DNA of 43,904 nucleotides from Prochlorococcus sp. AG-402-N21 (GCA_003216435.1 QCIW01000010.1:1-43904), one strand, 5' to 3'. Positions 29,674 to 38,255 are shown, numbered from the stretch's first letter. Numbers and translations: made by a program. The notes: generated from the letters alone by a model not told the origin.

Positions 29674-29756
29674 TCAAATCAATATCTTTTTAAAAACTAT
29701 TTATGATTTATAAACAATCATTTAGTCAAAAAAAAAACGATTATCTCTACTAAACC

Positions 29757-30698
29757 TTGACCAAAATTGATTTCAATCTAGAAGAAGCTTATGAATCCTG
29801 CAGGAAGGAAACAGCCTATTGGGCTAAAACCTTCTACTTAGGCACCATGCTGCTTCCTCCTCAAAAAAGAAAAGCGATTTGGGCTATTTACGTATGGTGC
29901 AGAAGAACAGATGAACTTATGGATAGTGTGGAAGCTCAATCTCTTACATCAAAGGAACTGGCAGAAAGACTCGATAATTGGGAAAACAAAACCAAGGCAA
30001 TTTTCAACGGACAAGTGACTGATGAATTAGATGCTGTAATGGCAGATACTCTAGAAAAGTTTCCCCAAGAAATAAAACCATATTTAGATATGATTGAAGG
30101 ACAACGAATGGATTTAACTTGTAATCGCTATAACACTTTTCAAGATCTTGAACTCTACTGCTATCGAGTTGCGGGAACAGTAGGTCTAATGACACAAGGT
30201 GTCATTGGAATTGATTCAGCTTATTTATCAAAAAAAGACAAAAAAGGTCCTGATACATCAGAAGCAGCTATAGCATTAGGTATTGCAAATCAACTTACAA
30301 ATATTCTTAGAGATGTAGGAGAGGATAGAAGTAGAAAAAGAATTTACTTACCTTTAGAAGATCTTAAGAAATTTAATTATTCAGAAGATGATTTAATGGC
30401 TGGTCGAATTAATGACGAATGGAAAAATTTAATGGCTTTCCAGCTAAAAAGAGCCAGAGAATGGTTTTCAAAATCAGAACAAGGAATTCGATGGTTATCC
30501 GTAGATGCTCGATTGCCTATTTGGACATCCTTAAGACTTTATAGAGGAATATTGGATTCAATAGAACAGAATGATTATGACGTATTTAATAACCGTGCTT
30601 ATGTTGGGAACATCAAGAAAGCAATTAATATTCCTATTTCTTACTTTATTTCTGTGGGAAATGAAAGATTTAAATTAGGCTATCTTTTTAAAAAATAA
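29757..30698 (+). CDS. crtB: Phytoene synthase (CrtB)
   Basis: Joins two geranylgeranyl diphosphates to 15-cis-phytoene, the first committed carotenoid step; 313 residues. The two Asp-rich motifs are explicit: RRTDELMDSVEA and ILRDVGEDRSRKRIYLP. CYRVAGTVGLMT and AIALGIANQLTNILRDV are further family blocks. The start is TTG at 29757: the in-frame stop TAA at 29751 rules out extension and no ATG lies before the conserved core. It follows pds by 83 bases, including an A10 tract at 29728-29737. Confidence 0.94.
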   Translation: MTKIDFNLEEAYESCRKETAYWAKTFYLGTMLLPPQKRKAIWAIYVWCRRTDELMDSVEAQSLTSKELAERLDNWENKTKAIFNGQVTDELDAVMADTLEKFPQEIKPYLDMIEGQRMDLTCNRYNTFQDLELYCYRVAGTVGLMTQGVIGIDSAYLSKKDKKGPDTSEAAIALGIANQLTNILRDVGEDRSRKRIYLPLEDLKKFNYSEDDLMAGRINDEWKNLMAFQLKRAREWFSKSEQGIRWLSVDARLPIWTSLRLYRGILDSIEQNDYDVFNNRAYVGNIKKAINIPISYFISVGNERFKLGYLFKK

Positions 30699-30721
30699 AG
30701 ATAAGTTCTAATTGTAACCAA

Positions 30722-31144
30722 TTAAACAGGCGTCTTTTGATTTGCCAGGAGTTCCTTTAATTGTGCTAATTCGCCCGCCCATCTAGGGTCTGGTGCTTCT
30801 TTATTAGGCGCGTCGCTATGAACAACCTTCTTTACTTCTTTGCGATTAGCTTGTGAATTAGATGAGTTATTGCTTCTTCTCCCCCCATTGTTGGAATCTT
30901 TTCTTTCTGAGCGCTCAACTCTAAGGTTGCTCCCATTAAATTCATATCCATTAAGCTTTTCAATTACTGCATTTGCAACCTTTACATCAGCAATGCTTGC
31001 GAAACCAAAACCCCTGCATGCTTTTGTTTCTCTATCAAATACAGCTTTAAAGCGAATTCCTTCCCCAACCGAGTTAAGAAGCTCTTCAAGCTCTTTGATT
31101 TTAAAATTTTGGGGCAAATTGCCGATGTAAAGGCGTATGCTCAT
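30722..31144 (-). CDS. RRM-domain RNA-binding protein (RbpA type)
   Basis: A 140-residue protein with one N-terminal RNA-recognition motif. RNP2 is LYIGNLP near residue 5 and RNP1 is CRGFGFASI near residue 44. A polar linker rich in Asn, Ser and Arg (DSNNGGRRSNNSSNSQ) replaces the Gly-rich tail of typical cyanobacterial RbpA proteins, and the C terminus ends in a compact, probably helical DPRWAGELAQLKELLANQ. Such proteins bind mRNA and are often cold-inducible or linked to thylakoid mRNA localisation. It has a pyrimidine-rich leader without Shine-Dalgarno sequence and a small hairpin upstream. Confidence 0.9.
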   Translation of the reverse strand: MSIRLYIGNLPQNFKIKELEELLNSVGEGIRFKAVFDRETKACRGFGFASIADVKVANAVIEKLNGYEFNGSNLRVERSERKDSNNGGRRSNNSSNSQANRKEVKKVVHSDAPNKEAPDPRWAGELAQLKELLANQKTPV

Positions 31145-31178
31145 GGAAAAGAAGGGAAATAAGGGATAAAAAGCATCA

Positions 31179-31194
31179 TTAGGTGAAAACCTAA
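31179..31194 (-). promoter_or_regulatory. Small hairpin in the leader of the RRM protein gene
   Basis: On the minus strand TTAGGT pairs with ACCTAA around a TTTC loop (plus strand loop GAAA). It lies 23 bases after the CCA-adding enzyme stop and 35 bases before the RRM gene start. A TTTTT at a short distance downstream gives a weak terminator-like look; it may equally be a leader element. Confidence 0.4.
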
Positions 31195-31216
31195 CTTCAA
31201 GTATGTGTGTAGTTAA

Positions 31217-32428
31217 TCACAAAAGGGGCTGCTTTTGTTTCCACAAGTAACGAGCTAATTCAACAGCTTCTTCAAAAGTATGCAATCGATTAAAAGCTTT
31301 TTCTTTAGAAAGATGACTAAGAATCTCTCCTAAGGCAGGACCTGGGGGTACCCCAAGAACTTCTTGCAATACAAATCCATCCACAGGAGGAGAAGGATGA
31401 AATAAAGGATCTTTTTTATCTCTCCATCGCCTAAGCCAGATCATCTGATTTTCTATAGGTAATGACAAAATCAAGGCAGGCAAATAACTTTCTAGTTCTA
31501 CATGTAATTGAAACAAATCACTTTCATTCAAAGTCTTAAATGCCAATCCATCATTTTTCTTCAACCATTTCCTTAAATTCCTACAAACTTGAATTTCTTT
31601 CCTACTAAATCGCAACTTGATCAAGCCATCTTCACTAATTAAATCAACGAGTCTAGAAAACGTTAAGGCAATCTCTAATTCTGAAGAATTAAACTCTTTT
31701 AAATGTTCAGAAATATTCAAAGGACTTATAAAAACTTTACTTTTATTAGCCCAAGGACTCAAAAGATCAATCTGATTAAGAGCATGAATAACACTCTCCG
31801 CTGAATCACCAACTATCAATTTTTTTATTTCATTTTGAATTCTTTCAGGAGCAATACCTGATAAAAGTCTTGAATGTGCTTCCAACAAAAACTTTGTTTT
31901 TTCCTCTACATCTAAATTCAATTCACTCATGAATCTAAAACCTCTCAATATCCTCAATGGATCATCAGTTAAATTTCTTTCACTTACAGCGACAAGTCGT
32001 CTCTCTTTTAAATGCTGAATACCATTGAAAGGATCTAATATTTGAGGCTGAGAGTCAAAAGTTAAGGCAATTGAATTGATAGTGAAATCTCTTCTAGAAA
32101 GATCCTCAATTAGGCTATTACCTACTTGTCTAGCAAAATCAATCGTCCAGTCTCCCAAGACAATTCTTGCAATATCTCTTTCTTGATCTAAGACAATACA
32201 AGTGCCTCCAATATCATGAGATAGTTCTTCTGCAAACTGAATGGCCTGAGATGGAACTATAAAGTCTAAATCTGGCTTAAACTTATTAGACATAAGTAAA
32301 CCATCTCTAACTGCTCCTCCAACCAAAGCACAGCCAATAGGGAGATCTTTAAAACCCAGTGGCCAATTCGAGAGATCTAGTCTCTCCAAAAGCACTTTAG
32401 TTAGTAGGCTGGTTTTATCAGTTTCCAT
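31217..32428 (-). CDS. CCA-adding / poly(A) polymerase family nucleotidyltransferase
   Basis: Class II nucleotidyltransferase of 403 residues that adds CCA to tRNA 3' ends, or A residues. The catalytic head shows CALVGGAVRDGLL followed by PDLDFIVP (metal-binding DxD). RRDFTINSIALTF and DDPLRILRGFRFMSEL are the conserved flexible-loop and base-recognition regions, and APERIQNEIKKLI belongs to the neck. No HD domain motif is evident in the C-terminal part. Some bacteria split CCA addition between two such enzymes, so pure CCA or A-adding activity cannot be told apart here. It diverges from ycf34 across 25 bases. Confidence 0.88.
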   Translation of the reverse strand: METDKTSLLTKVLLERLDLSNWPLGFKDLPIGCALVGGAVRDGLLMSNKFKPDLDFIVPSQAIQFAEELSHDIGGTCIVLDQERDIARIVLGDWTIDFARQVGNSLIEDLSRRDFTINSIALTFDSQPQILDPFNGIQHLKERRLVAVSERNLTDDPLRILRGFRFMSELNLDVEEKTKFLLEAHSRLLSGIAPERIQNEIKKLIVGDSAESVIHALNQIDLLSPWANKSKVFISPLNISEHLKEFNSSELEIALTFSRLVDLISEDGLIKLRFSRKEIQVCRNLRKWLKKNDGLAFKTLNESDLFQLHVELESYLPALILSLPIENQMIWLRRWRDKKDPLFHPSPPVDGFVLQEVLGVPPGPALGEILSHLSKEKAFNRLHTFEEAVELARYLWKQKQPLL

Positions 32429-32453
32429 TCAATAACCTGAGCAATCACTAAAC

Positions 32454-32705
32454 ATGTGTATCTGCGTAAATTGTGAATGGGTCGATAGATGTAAGACCTA
32501 TCATGCCGTCGAACGGCAACATGGCGCAGAGCACTTGGCCACAAGCCCCGATTTTCAAGGAAAAAATCCAAGAATTCACGTTATTGTTAGAGATTTAAAA
32601 AATCAAACTATTGAAACTGAATGGGACGTTAGATCATGTGGAAGCTATAAAGAAAGCCCAGGGAAATGGCTTCGACTAAGACCTGGTCAACCAGTTCCAA
32701 CTTAA
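32454..32705 (+). CDS. ycf34: Ycf34 family iron-sulfur protein
   Basis: An 83-residue protein matching Ycf34, conserved in cyanobacteria and red-algal plastids. The Cys-rich N terminus MCICVNCEWVDRCKTYHAVE supplies C2, C4, C7 and C13, and a further Cys occurs in RSCGSYKESPGKW. Work in Synechocystis indicates that Ycf34 binds an Fe-S cluster and influences photosynthetic electron transport; that is from the family, not from this sequence. Its last 40 bases may overlap the start of tsaB. Confidence 0.9.
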   Translation: MCICVNCEWVDRCKTYHAVERQHGAEHLATSPDFQGKNPRIHVIVRDLKNQTIETEWDVRSCGSYKESPGKWLRLRPGQPVPT

Positions 32706-33349
32706 AATTGCTAACAAAACACTTTCTTCTTGGATTACATAGCTCAACCGAATCACTAGGAATAGCTTTACTTGATCTAAAAGATCCACACAAACAAATA
32801 CAATATTCAACTTTTCAAACTGGTAGAGAACTTTCAAACAACTTATTCAAATGCATTGAATCACTTCTACCATCTAATCAATGGAATCAAATTAGTCGAC
32901 TATCAGTAGCTACTGGACCAGGAGGTTTTACTAGCACAAGAATAACTATTGCGATGTGTAGGACACTCGCTCAACAATTGAAATGTGAACTAGATGGCAT
33001 TAGTAGCTTTGCGCTAATGGCAAATAGATTACATACAAAAGAAAACTTACAGAAGTTATATCAACCCTTTTGGATTACAAGCTCTTTAGTTAAAAGAGGG
33101 CTAGTAGGGGGTCTTTATCTAATTAAAAGTGACAAATCCCTCTCATATTGTAACCGCTTATTAGAGATTCAAACTCCACATTTACTAACTAATAAAATAG
33201 ACAATCATCCAACTTTAAAAGCAGAGGAGAATATAGAATCAGATACATTGGAACTCATGAGGATATCTTTGTCAGCTCATGAAATAAACAAGAAGAGTCC
33301 ATGGGAATCAGTTGTCCCTATATATCCAACTTCTCCTGTAGATAATTGA
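32666..33349 (+). CDS. tsaB: tRNA threonylcarbamoyladenosine modification protein TsaB
   Basis: Partner of TsaD in making t6A37 in ANN-decoding tRNAs; 227 residues from ATG 32666. The ASKHA-type N-terminal strand reads FLLGLHSSTESLGIALLDL and the family loop reads VATGPGGFTSTRITIAM, matching GPGSFTGLRIG of other TsaB. The Leu/Ile-rich C-terminal part is divergent. An alternative TTG start at 32708, two bases after the ycf34 stop, would place the first strand at residue 6, as in most family members; the ATG gives a 14-residue extension and a 40-base overlap with ycf34. Ends 10 bases before the convergent plsC. Confidence 0.87.
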   Translation: MASTKTWSTSSNLKLLTKHFLLGLHSSTESLGIALLDLKDPHKQIQYSTFQTGRELSNNLFKCIESLLPSNQWNQISRLSVATGPGGFTSTRITIAMCRTLAQQLKCELDGISSFALMANRLHTKENLQKLYQPFWITSSLVKRGLVGGLYLIKSDKSLSYCNRLLEIQTPHLLTNKIDNHPTLKAEENIESDTLELMRISLSAHEINKKSPWESVVPIYPTSPVDN

Positions 33350-33359
33350 TTAACGATAA

Positions 33360-34049
33360 CTAAAGAAGTTCTTTTTGAGCCAGAGGACCCTTATCTAGCA
33401 TTTGATTAATAATACTTTGAAGTTTTTTGGTCGTTTCCTCAAGTTCTGATTTCTTCCTACTAAGTGGAGGTGGGACTGGAGGACCAATGCGTAAATGAAT
33501 AGGTACAAATCTGAGCCATTTAGATTTTCTTCCAAAAGCCTTGTTGCTATTGATTATAGCCACAGGTAATAAATGAGCACCACTCCTTGCGGCCAAGAGA
33601 GCGGCGCCAGGCATAGGGTTGTTAACTCTCCCATTCTCTTGGCGCGTACCATCCAAAAACACCCCTATAGCCTTTCCTTGAGCAAGAACATTAGAAGCAG
33701 CTCTAATTGCATTTCTGTCACTAGAACCTCTTTTGACAGGATAAGCGCCGCAAGCCCGAATGATTTGGGCCAAAATTGGAATCGCAAATAATTCTTTTTT
33801 AGCCATAAAAGATACTGATCTTCCCAACGCATGGCCTAAAATAGGTGGATCCAAATCGGAACCATGATTAGCAACTACTACAAGTGGACCTAGCTTAGGA
33901 ACATTACAATTGCCAAAAGTTCTACCTCTAAATGCAATCCGAAAAATAGGGAAAACAAGCAGATAACTTACCAAAAGATAAATAAGGCCTTGCTTCTCGC
34001 CGAAAAATTTTTGCTTAATTTTATTTCTAAGTCGTATTAATGCAATCAA
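33360..34049 (-). CDS. plsC: 1-Acyl-sn-glycerol-3-phosphate acyltransferase (PlsC family)
   Basis: Membrane-associated acyltransferase that makes phosphatidic acid from lysophosphatidic acid; 229 residues. The catalytic HX4D motif is NHGSDLDPP. Motif III reads FLDGTRQENGRV, where D133 replaces the Glu of the usual FPEGTRS. AYPVKRGSSDRNAIRAA is motif II. One hydrophobic N-terminal segment is present (LIYLLVSYLLVFPIF). It is the last gene of the rpaB-plsX-fabH-fabD-plsC series, starting 4 bases after fabD ends. Confidence 0.88.
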   Translation of the reverse strand: MIALIRLRNKIKQKFFGEKQGLIYLLVSYLLVFPIFRIAFRGRTFGNCNVPKLGPLVVVANHGSDLDPPILGHALGRSVSFMAKKELFAIPILAQIIRACGAYPVKRGSSDRNAIRAASNVLAQGKAIGVFLDGTRQENGRVNNPMPGAALLAARSGAHLLPVAIINSNKAFGRKSKWLRFVPIHLRIGPPVPPPLSRKKSELEETTKKLQSIINQMLDKGPLAQKELL

Positions 34050-34052
34050 AAT

Positions 34053-34949
34053 TCAATACCCCAAATCAGTTGCGGTAGATATTTGATTAATACCTAGCCC
34101 TTTCATAGAACGTTTTGCAAGACCGCTCAGTACATTTCCAGGACCTATTTCCACAAGGTTGGTAATACCTTGTTCCGTCATGATATCCATTGTTTCTCTC
34201 CATCTCACTCCTGTTGTCATTTGTTTCTTCAACCTGTCTTTTAGTATTAGCCCATTTTGAGTTGGTGTTGGATCTGCATTACTTAAGACAGGTACATTTG
34301 CATCTTGAAAAGTAATTTGATCCAATTCTTTTGCAAAAGCTTGTGAAGCTTCTTCCATTAAAGGCGAATGAAAGGCTCCGGAGACTTGCAAAGGTATTGA
34401 TCTTTTGCAATTTAATTGAGTTGCAACCAATTCAACAGCCTTGGCAAAACCAGATAAAACGACTTGAGAAGAACTATTGTCATTAGCAATTACAACTCCA
34501 TCTGTCGATTCAATTAATACCTCTAGCTGAGCTCTATCAAATCCCAATACAGCTGTCATGGCCCCGCCTTGGGAAGAGGCCATAAGTTCAGAACGTATCT
34601 TGAGTAGATTCAAAGAGGTTTCCATATCAAAAACCTCAGCAGCATATAAAGCAACAATCTCTCCAAGACTATGACCTGCTAATAATGATGCTTGCCTGCC
34701 TTGCCTTCTTAAATCATCAACCAATAGAGATTCGACTACAAACATTGCAGGCTGAGTATTTCTAGTGTCATTTAAATCGGCAAGTCCAGTTACCTGTCCA
34801 TCATTACTAGAACAAATATTTAATAAATCTCTGCCAAGTAGTGTGGAAGCAAATTCAAATCTCTCTTTTGCTCCTGGTATAGCTAGAACACCATCTGACA
34901 TCCCCAGTTTTTGGGATCCTTGTCCAGGAAACACCCAAGCAATTGTCAT
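34053..34949 (-). CDS. fabD: Malonyl-CoA:ACP transacylase (FabD)
   Basis: Transfers malonyl from CoA to acyl carrier protein to start fatty acid synthesis; 298 residues. The N-terminal AWVFPGQGSQKLGMSDG and the catalytic serine motif LLAGHSLGEIVAL are unmistakable. RSELMASSQGGAMTAVLG contains the conserved Gln region and VSGAFHSPLMEEA the catalytic His. It sits between fabH (26 bases upstream) and plsC (3 bases downstream) on the minus strand, an arrangement that joins fatty acid initiation to phospholipid acylation. Confidence 0.96.
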   Translation of the reverse strand: MTIAWVFPGQGSQKLGMSDGVLAIPGAKERFEFASTLLGRDLLNICSSNDGQVTGLADLNDTRNTQPAMFVVESLLVDDLRRQGRQASLLAGHSLGEIVALYAAEVFDMETSLNLLKIRSELMASSQGGAMTAVLGFDRAQLEVLIESTDGVVIANDNSSSQVVLSGFAKAVELVATQLNCKRSIPLQVSGAFHSPLMEEASQAFAKELDQITFQDANVPVLSNADPTPTQNGLILKDRLKKQMTTGVRWRETMDIMTEQGITNLVEIGPGNVLSGLAKRSMKGLGINQISTATDLGY

Positions 34950-34975
34950 AACTACTGAAAAGATTTACAGGAAGC

Positions 34976-35995
34976 CTAGAGTGGTCCGTGCCATCTAAAC
35001 AGTGCCGCACCCCAACTCAAACCAGCGCCAAATCCGCTACTAGCAATTAAATCTCCAGGCTTAACTCGACCGTCTTTTACAGCTTCATCAAGCATTAGAG
35101 GAATTGTTGCAGCAGAAGTGTTTCCATAACTAGCCAAATTACTAAGAACTTTCTCGTAAGGAATCTTAAACCTGTCAGCAACTGCATCAAGAATCCTTTG
35201 ATTCGCCTGATGCAAAAGCAGCCAGTCCAAATCTGAAGGCTTTACATTAGTTTCACTTAACAACTCATCCAAAATTGTAGGCACTTCTCTAACCGCAAAT
35301 TTATAGACTTCTTGACCATTCATATTAATAGGAGAGAAACCTCCTTTTTGATAAATACTATCTTTTACCAATGGCTTGTACTCTTCAATACTTTTTAAAT
35401 TAAGACAATTACCCCGAGAACCATCAGATCGTAAACGGAAACCAAGTAATCCATTTTCAGCTTCAGGAATCGACTGAATAGCAACTGCACCAGCTCCATC
35501 CCCAAAAAGGATGCAACTACCTCTATCATCCCAATCAACCCAACGACTCAACTGGTCAGCACCAATAACCAATGCTTTGTTCATAGAGCCATTCAATAAA
35601 TATTGACAGGCTGTTACAACAGCAAAAAGAAAACCACTACAAGCAGCTGTTAGATCAAAAACAACTGCTTTTTTTGCACCCAAACTAGCTTGGATTTGAG
35701 CTGCAGAACCAAATAAATCATCTGGCGTAGAAGTTGCAAGAATAAGCAAATCTATGTTTTCAGGATCCCATCCAGCCATCTGAATTGCACCTTGACCTGC
35801 TTGTGAACTTAAACCAGTCAAAGATTCATTTTCTCCAATTATTCGTCTTTCTGAGATCCCTGTTCTAGTTTTTATCCATAAATCATTTGTTTCTACTCGA
35901 ATACGAAGATCATCATTTTTTATTATTTGTGAAGGGGTAGCACTACCACTGCCAACAAAATTAAGACCAAAATTATTTTGAGATTTTATAGTCAA
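34976..35995 (-). CDS. fabH: 3-Oxoacyl-ACP synthase III (FabH)
   Basis: Condenses acetyl-CoA with malonyl-ACP, the first elongation step of fatty acid synthesis; 339 residues. The catalytic triad is visible: Cys in LTAACSGFLFAVVTA, His in LLHQANQRILDAVADR and Asn in ASYGNTSAATIPLML. WIKTRTGISERR and the C-terminal SSGFGAGLSWGAALFRW complete the family pattern. It lies between plsX (63 bases upstream) and fabD (26 bases downstream). Confidence 0.97.
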   Translation of the reverse strand: MTIKSQNNFGLNFVGSGSATPSQIIKNDDLRIRVETNDLWIKTRTGISERRIIGENESLTGLSSQAGQGAIQMAGWDPENIDLLILATSTPDDLFGSAAQIQASLGAKKAVVFDLTAACSGFLFAVVTACQYLLNGSMNKALVIGADQLSRWVDWDDRGSCILFGDGAGAVAIQSIPEAENGLLGFRLRSDGSRGNCLNLKSIEEYKPLVKDSIYQKGGFSPINMNGQEVYKFAVREVPTILDELLSETNVKPSDLDWLLLHQANQRILDAVADRFKIPYEKVLSNLASYGNTSAATIPLMLDEAVKDGRVKPGDLIASSGFGAGLSWGAALFRWHGPL

Positions 35996-36058
35996 AGTTT
36001 AGAAAATCCTCAAGATTTGTTTATTCAGGCAAATCCCAATTAATAAGAGATTTTCCAT

Positions 36059-37393
36059 TCAATTTGATAAAGCTAATGGTTTTTTCAATTTTTCTAAGTC
36101 CTCCATAACTCCATGACTAGCTGCAGAATGCGCAATTCTCAAAGCACTTAATACCGATAGAGCTTTACTACTTCCATGACCAATAACACAAATCCCATTA
36201 ACCCCTAAAAGTAATGCGCCCCCATGCTCAGCATGATCAAGACGTTTTTTAATTCGTTTCAAGTTGCTTCTCAGAAAGGCAGAACCTACTTTCCCTCGTC
36301 TGCCTCTAGGTAATTCAGCTCGAAGCACATTTAATAAAACACTTCCTACTGATTCGAGAAATTTGAGAAGAACATTTCCAGTAAAGCCATCGCAGACAAC
36401 AACATCAAATTCACCTGAAAGTACATCTCTTCCTTCACAATTACCTTTAAAATTGAAGCTATCATCTTTGCTTAATAGTTCATAAGTATTCAAAGAAAGA
36501 TCATTACCTTTACAAGATTCTTCACCAATATTTAGCAATCCAATTCGAGGCTGTTCCACTTGAAGAACATCTCTAGAATAAATATTTCCTAGAAGGGCAA
36601 ATTGATGTAAATAAGTAGGCTTGCAATCCATGTTGGCACCAACATCTAAAACTAAAACTGGCTGAGCAGGATCCTTAGTTGGGAAAAGTGCACCTATAGC
36701 AGGTCGATCAATCCCAGACAAACGTCCCAATCTAAAAATCGCTGAAGCCATTAAAGCACCAGAATTACCTGCTGAATAAACAGCCAAAGCCTTTCCTTTC
36801 TTAACTAAATCCATAGCAACATTAATACTTGCGTCGCGTTTTTTTCTAACCGCAGTTGCTTCTTCATCCATCCCAATTACTTCACTGCAACTCACTAGTT
36901 GAATGTGGCCATGCGTTATTGCTTGATCAAGTCTTTCATCTATTTCATACTCTTTTGCTGAAGTTTTAACGTCTTCCAAAGGGCCAACAAATCTGATCTT
37001 CAAAGGTAATCTTTCTATAGCTTCAAGACAACCTTCAAGAATTGGCCCAGGTGCATAATCTCCTCCCATACCATCAACAGCTATCCACAAACGATCTCCA
37101 TCCGAAATAGAACTTTTTTCCAAGTAATTCTCCCCACCTTGAAGCCTCCGTAAAGGATCAAAGACAAGAGGCTGGAGCGTATTTTTAGCAATTGAACCTG
37201 CATTAGATACAACTGAACCTGCATTGGATACAACTGAACCTGCTACTGAACCTGCTACTGAACCTGCAGCAGAAGCAGATGTAGTTGCTGTATCAACAAG
37301 AGTGGTTACCGCAGCATTACGGCGATACCAAATAACCAATCGCCTAATTGCTCTTGATCGATTATTAGCCTTAATACGAGATTCGTTTTGCAC
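36059..37393 (-). CDS. plsX: Phosphate acyltransferase PlsX with N-terminal repeat extension
   Basis: Makes acyl-phosphate from acyl-ACP for phospholipid synthesis; 444 residues, about 95 longer than usual bacterial PlsX. The enzyme domain starts near residue 103 with LWIAVDGMGGDYAPGPILEG, then GMDEEATAVRKKRDASINVA, AVYSAGNSGALMASAIFRLG and CDGFTGNVLLKFLES. The N-terminal extension has a basic, Arg-rich beginning and, at residues 43-68, repeats of AGSV and AGSVVSN. The repeats may form a flexible or amphipathic linker to the membrane or to partners; this is inference. rpaB lies 7 bases upstream and fabH downstream. Confidence 0.94.
   Translation of the reverse strand: MQNESRIKANNRSRAIRRLVIWYRRNAAVTTLVDTATTSASAAGSVAGSVAGSVVSNAGSVVSNAGSIAKNTLQPLVFDPLRRLQGGENYLEKSSISDGDRLWIAVDGMGGDYAPGPILEGCLEAIERLPLKIRFVGPLEDVKTSAKEYEIDERLDQAITHGHIQLVSCSEVIGMDEEATAVRKKRDASINVAMDLVKKGKALAVYSAGNSGALMASAIFRLGRLSGIDRPAIGALFPTKDPAQPVLVLDVGANMDCKPTYLHQFALLGNIYSRDVLQVEQPRIGLLNIGEESCKGNDLSLNTYELLSKDDSFNFKGNCEGRDVLSGEFDVVVCDGFTGNVLLKFLESVGSVLLNVLRAELPRGRRGKVGSAFLRSNLKRIKKRLDHAEHGGALLLGVNGICVIGHGSSKALSVLSALRIAHSAASHGVMEDLEKLKKPLALSN
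37194..37259 (-). repeat. Tandem repeats within plsX
   Basis: Two 21-bp units (37194-37214 and 37215-37235) differ at one base, and two identical 12-bp units (37236-37247 and 37248-37259) share their GAACCTGC core. All unit lengths are multiples of three, so copy changes would keep the reading frame. On the coding strand they encode AGSV and AGSVVSN units. Confidence 0.85.
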
Positions 37394-37400
37394 GGGATTC

Positions 37401-38147
37401 CTAAATTCCTTCTACTGACAGTGAATCGACTATTCGTTGAAATAAATAACCGGTACCTCTCGCAGTAAGAATAAGTTCTGGGTTGGCTGGATCAGCCTCT
37501 AATTTGGAACGAAGCCTAGATATATGGACATCAACCACTCTTGTATCAACATGTCTTTCAGGTGTATAACCCCATACCTCTTTCAAAATTTCCCCTCTAC
37601 TAAATGGTTCTCCTGAACGACTAACCAAAAGCTCAAGCAAGCTAAATTCCATTCCTGTCAGGCGAATTCGTTCATCAGCCTTAAACACTTGCCTTTTATT
37701 GGTATCAATGCGTAAATCCGTTACTGCAATGACGCCTGAATTAGGCAAACCAGCAATGTGCTCCTTCTCAATTCGTCGCAAAACACACCTAATCCGTGCT
37801 TCTAATTCTTTAGGACTAAAAGGTTTAACCACATAATCATCTGCACCTAGTTCAAGTCCTGTAATCCGATCTGCAACATCCCCCAAAGCTGTCAACATAA
37901 CTATTGGGACATCAGACTCTTTGCGAAGTTCCTGACAAAGCCCATAGCCATCTAACTTTGGCATCATTACATCAACCACCACTAAATCTGGTTCGCAATT
38001 TCTAAAAAGCTCAAGTGCTTCTTTCCCATCACATGCAGTAACCACGTGATAACCAATCATTGAAAGACGAGTTTCCAGGATCCTCCTGATACTGGCCTCA
38101 TCGTCAGCAACAAGAATGGTTTCCTTAGATGGACTGATTGCCGTCAT
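37401..38147 (-). CDS. rpaB: OmpR-type response regulator RpaB
   Basis: Master light and redox response regulator, 248 residues from ATG 38147. The receiver is ILVADDEASIRRILETRLSM, with phospho-acceptor Asp in LVVVDVMMPKLDG and VIMLTALGDV-like switch region seen as PIVMLTALGDVADRITG. The winged helix contains LTGMEFSLLELLVSRSGEPF, EVWGYTPERHVDTRVVDVHI and LTARGTGYLFQR. These match RpaB very closely. In other cyanobacteria RpaB binds HLR1 sites and represses high-light genes. An in-frame start at 38210 would add 21 hydrophobic residues that are not typical. It is divergent from radA and leads into plsX. Confidence 0.93.
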   Translation of the reverse strand: MTAISPSKETILVADDEASIRRILETRLSMIGYHVVTACDGKEALELFRNCEPDLVVVDVMMPKLDGYGLCQELRKESDVPIVMLTALGDVADRITGLELGADDYVVKPFSPKELEARIRCVLRRIEKEHIAGLPNSGVIAVTDLRIDTNKRQVFKADERIRLTGMEFSLLELLVSRSGEPFSRGEILKEVWGYTPERHVDTRVVDVHISRLRSKLEADPANPELILTARGTGYLFQRIVDSLSVEGI

Positions 38148-38255
38148 TTGGCAATTTGATTCAGCGACTAAAAAAGACGATCTTATTAAAAGCCCAAAAA
38201 AGGGATCCAAAGATCACTGTTATTCAACTACAGAAAACTTCCTTTACACAACTTC

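Noticed and set aside
29674-29756. Intrinsic terminator between pds and crtB
   Set aside because: An A10 tract and AT-rich inverted bits are present, but no GC-containing stem before a T run on the plus strand.
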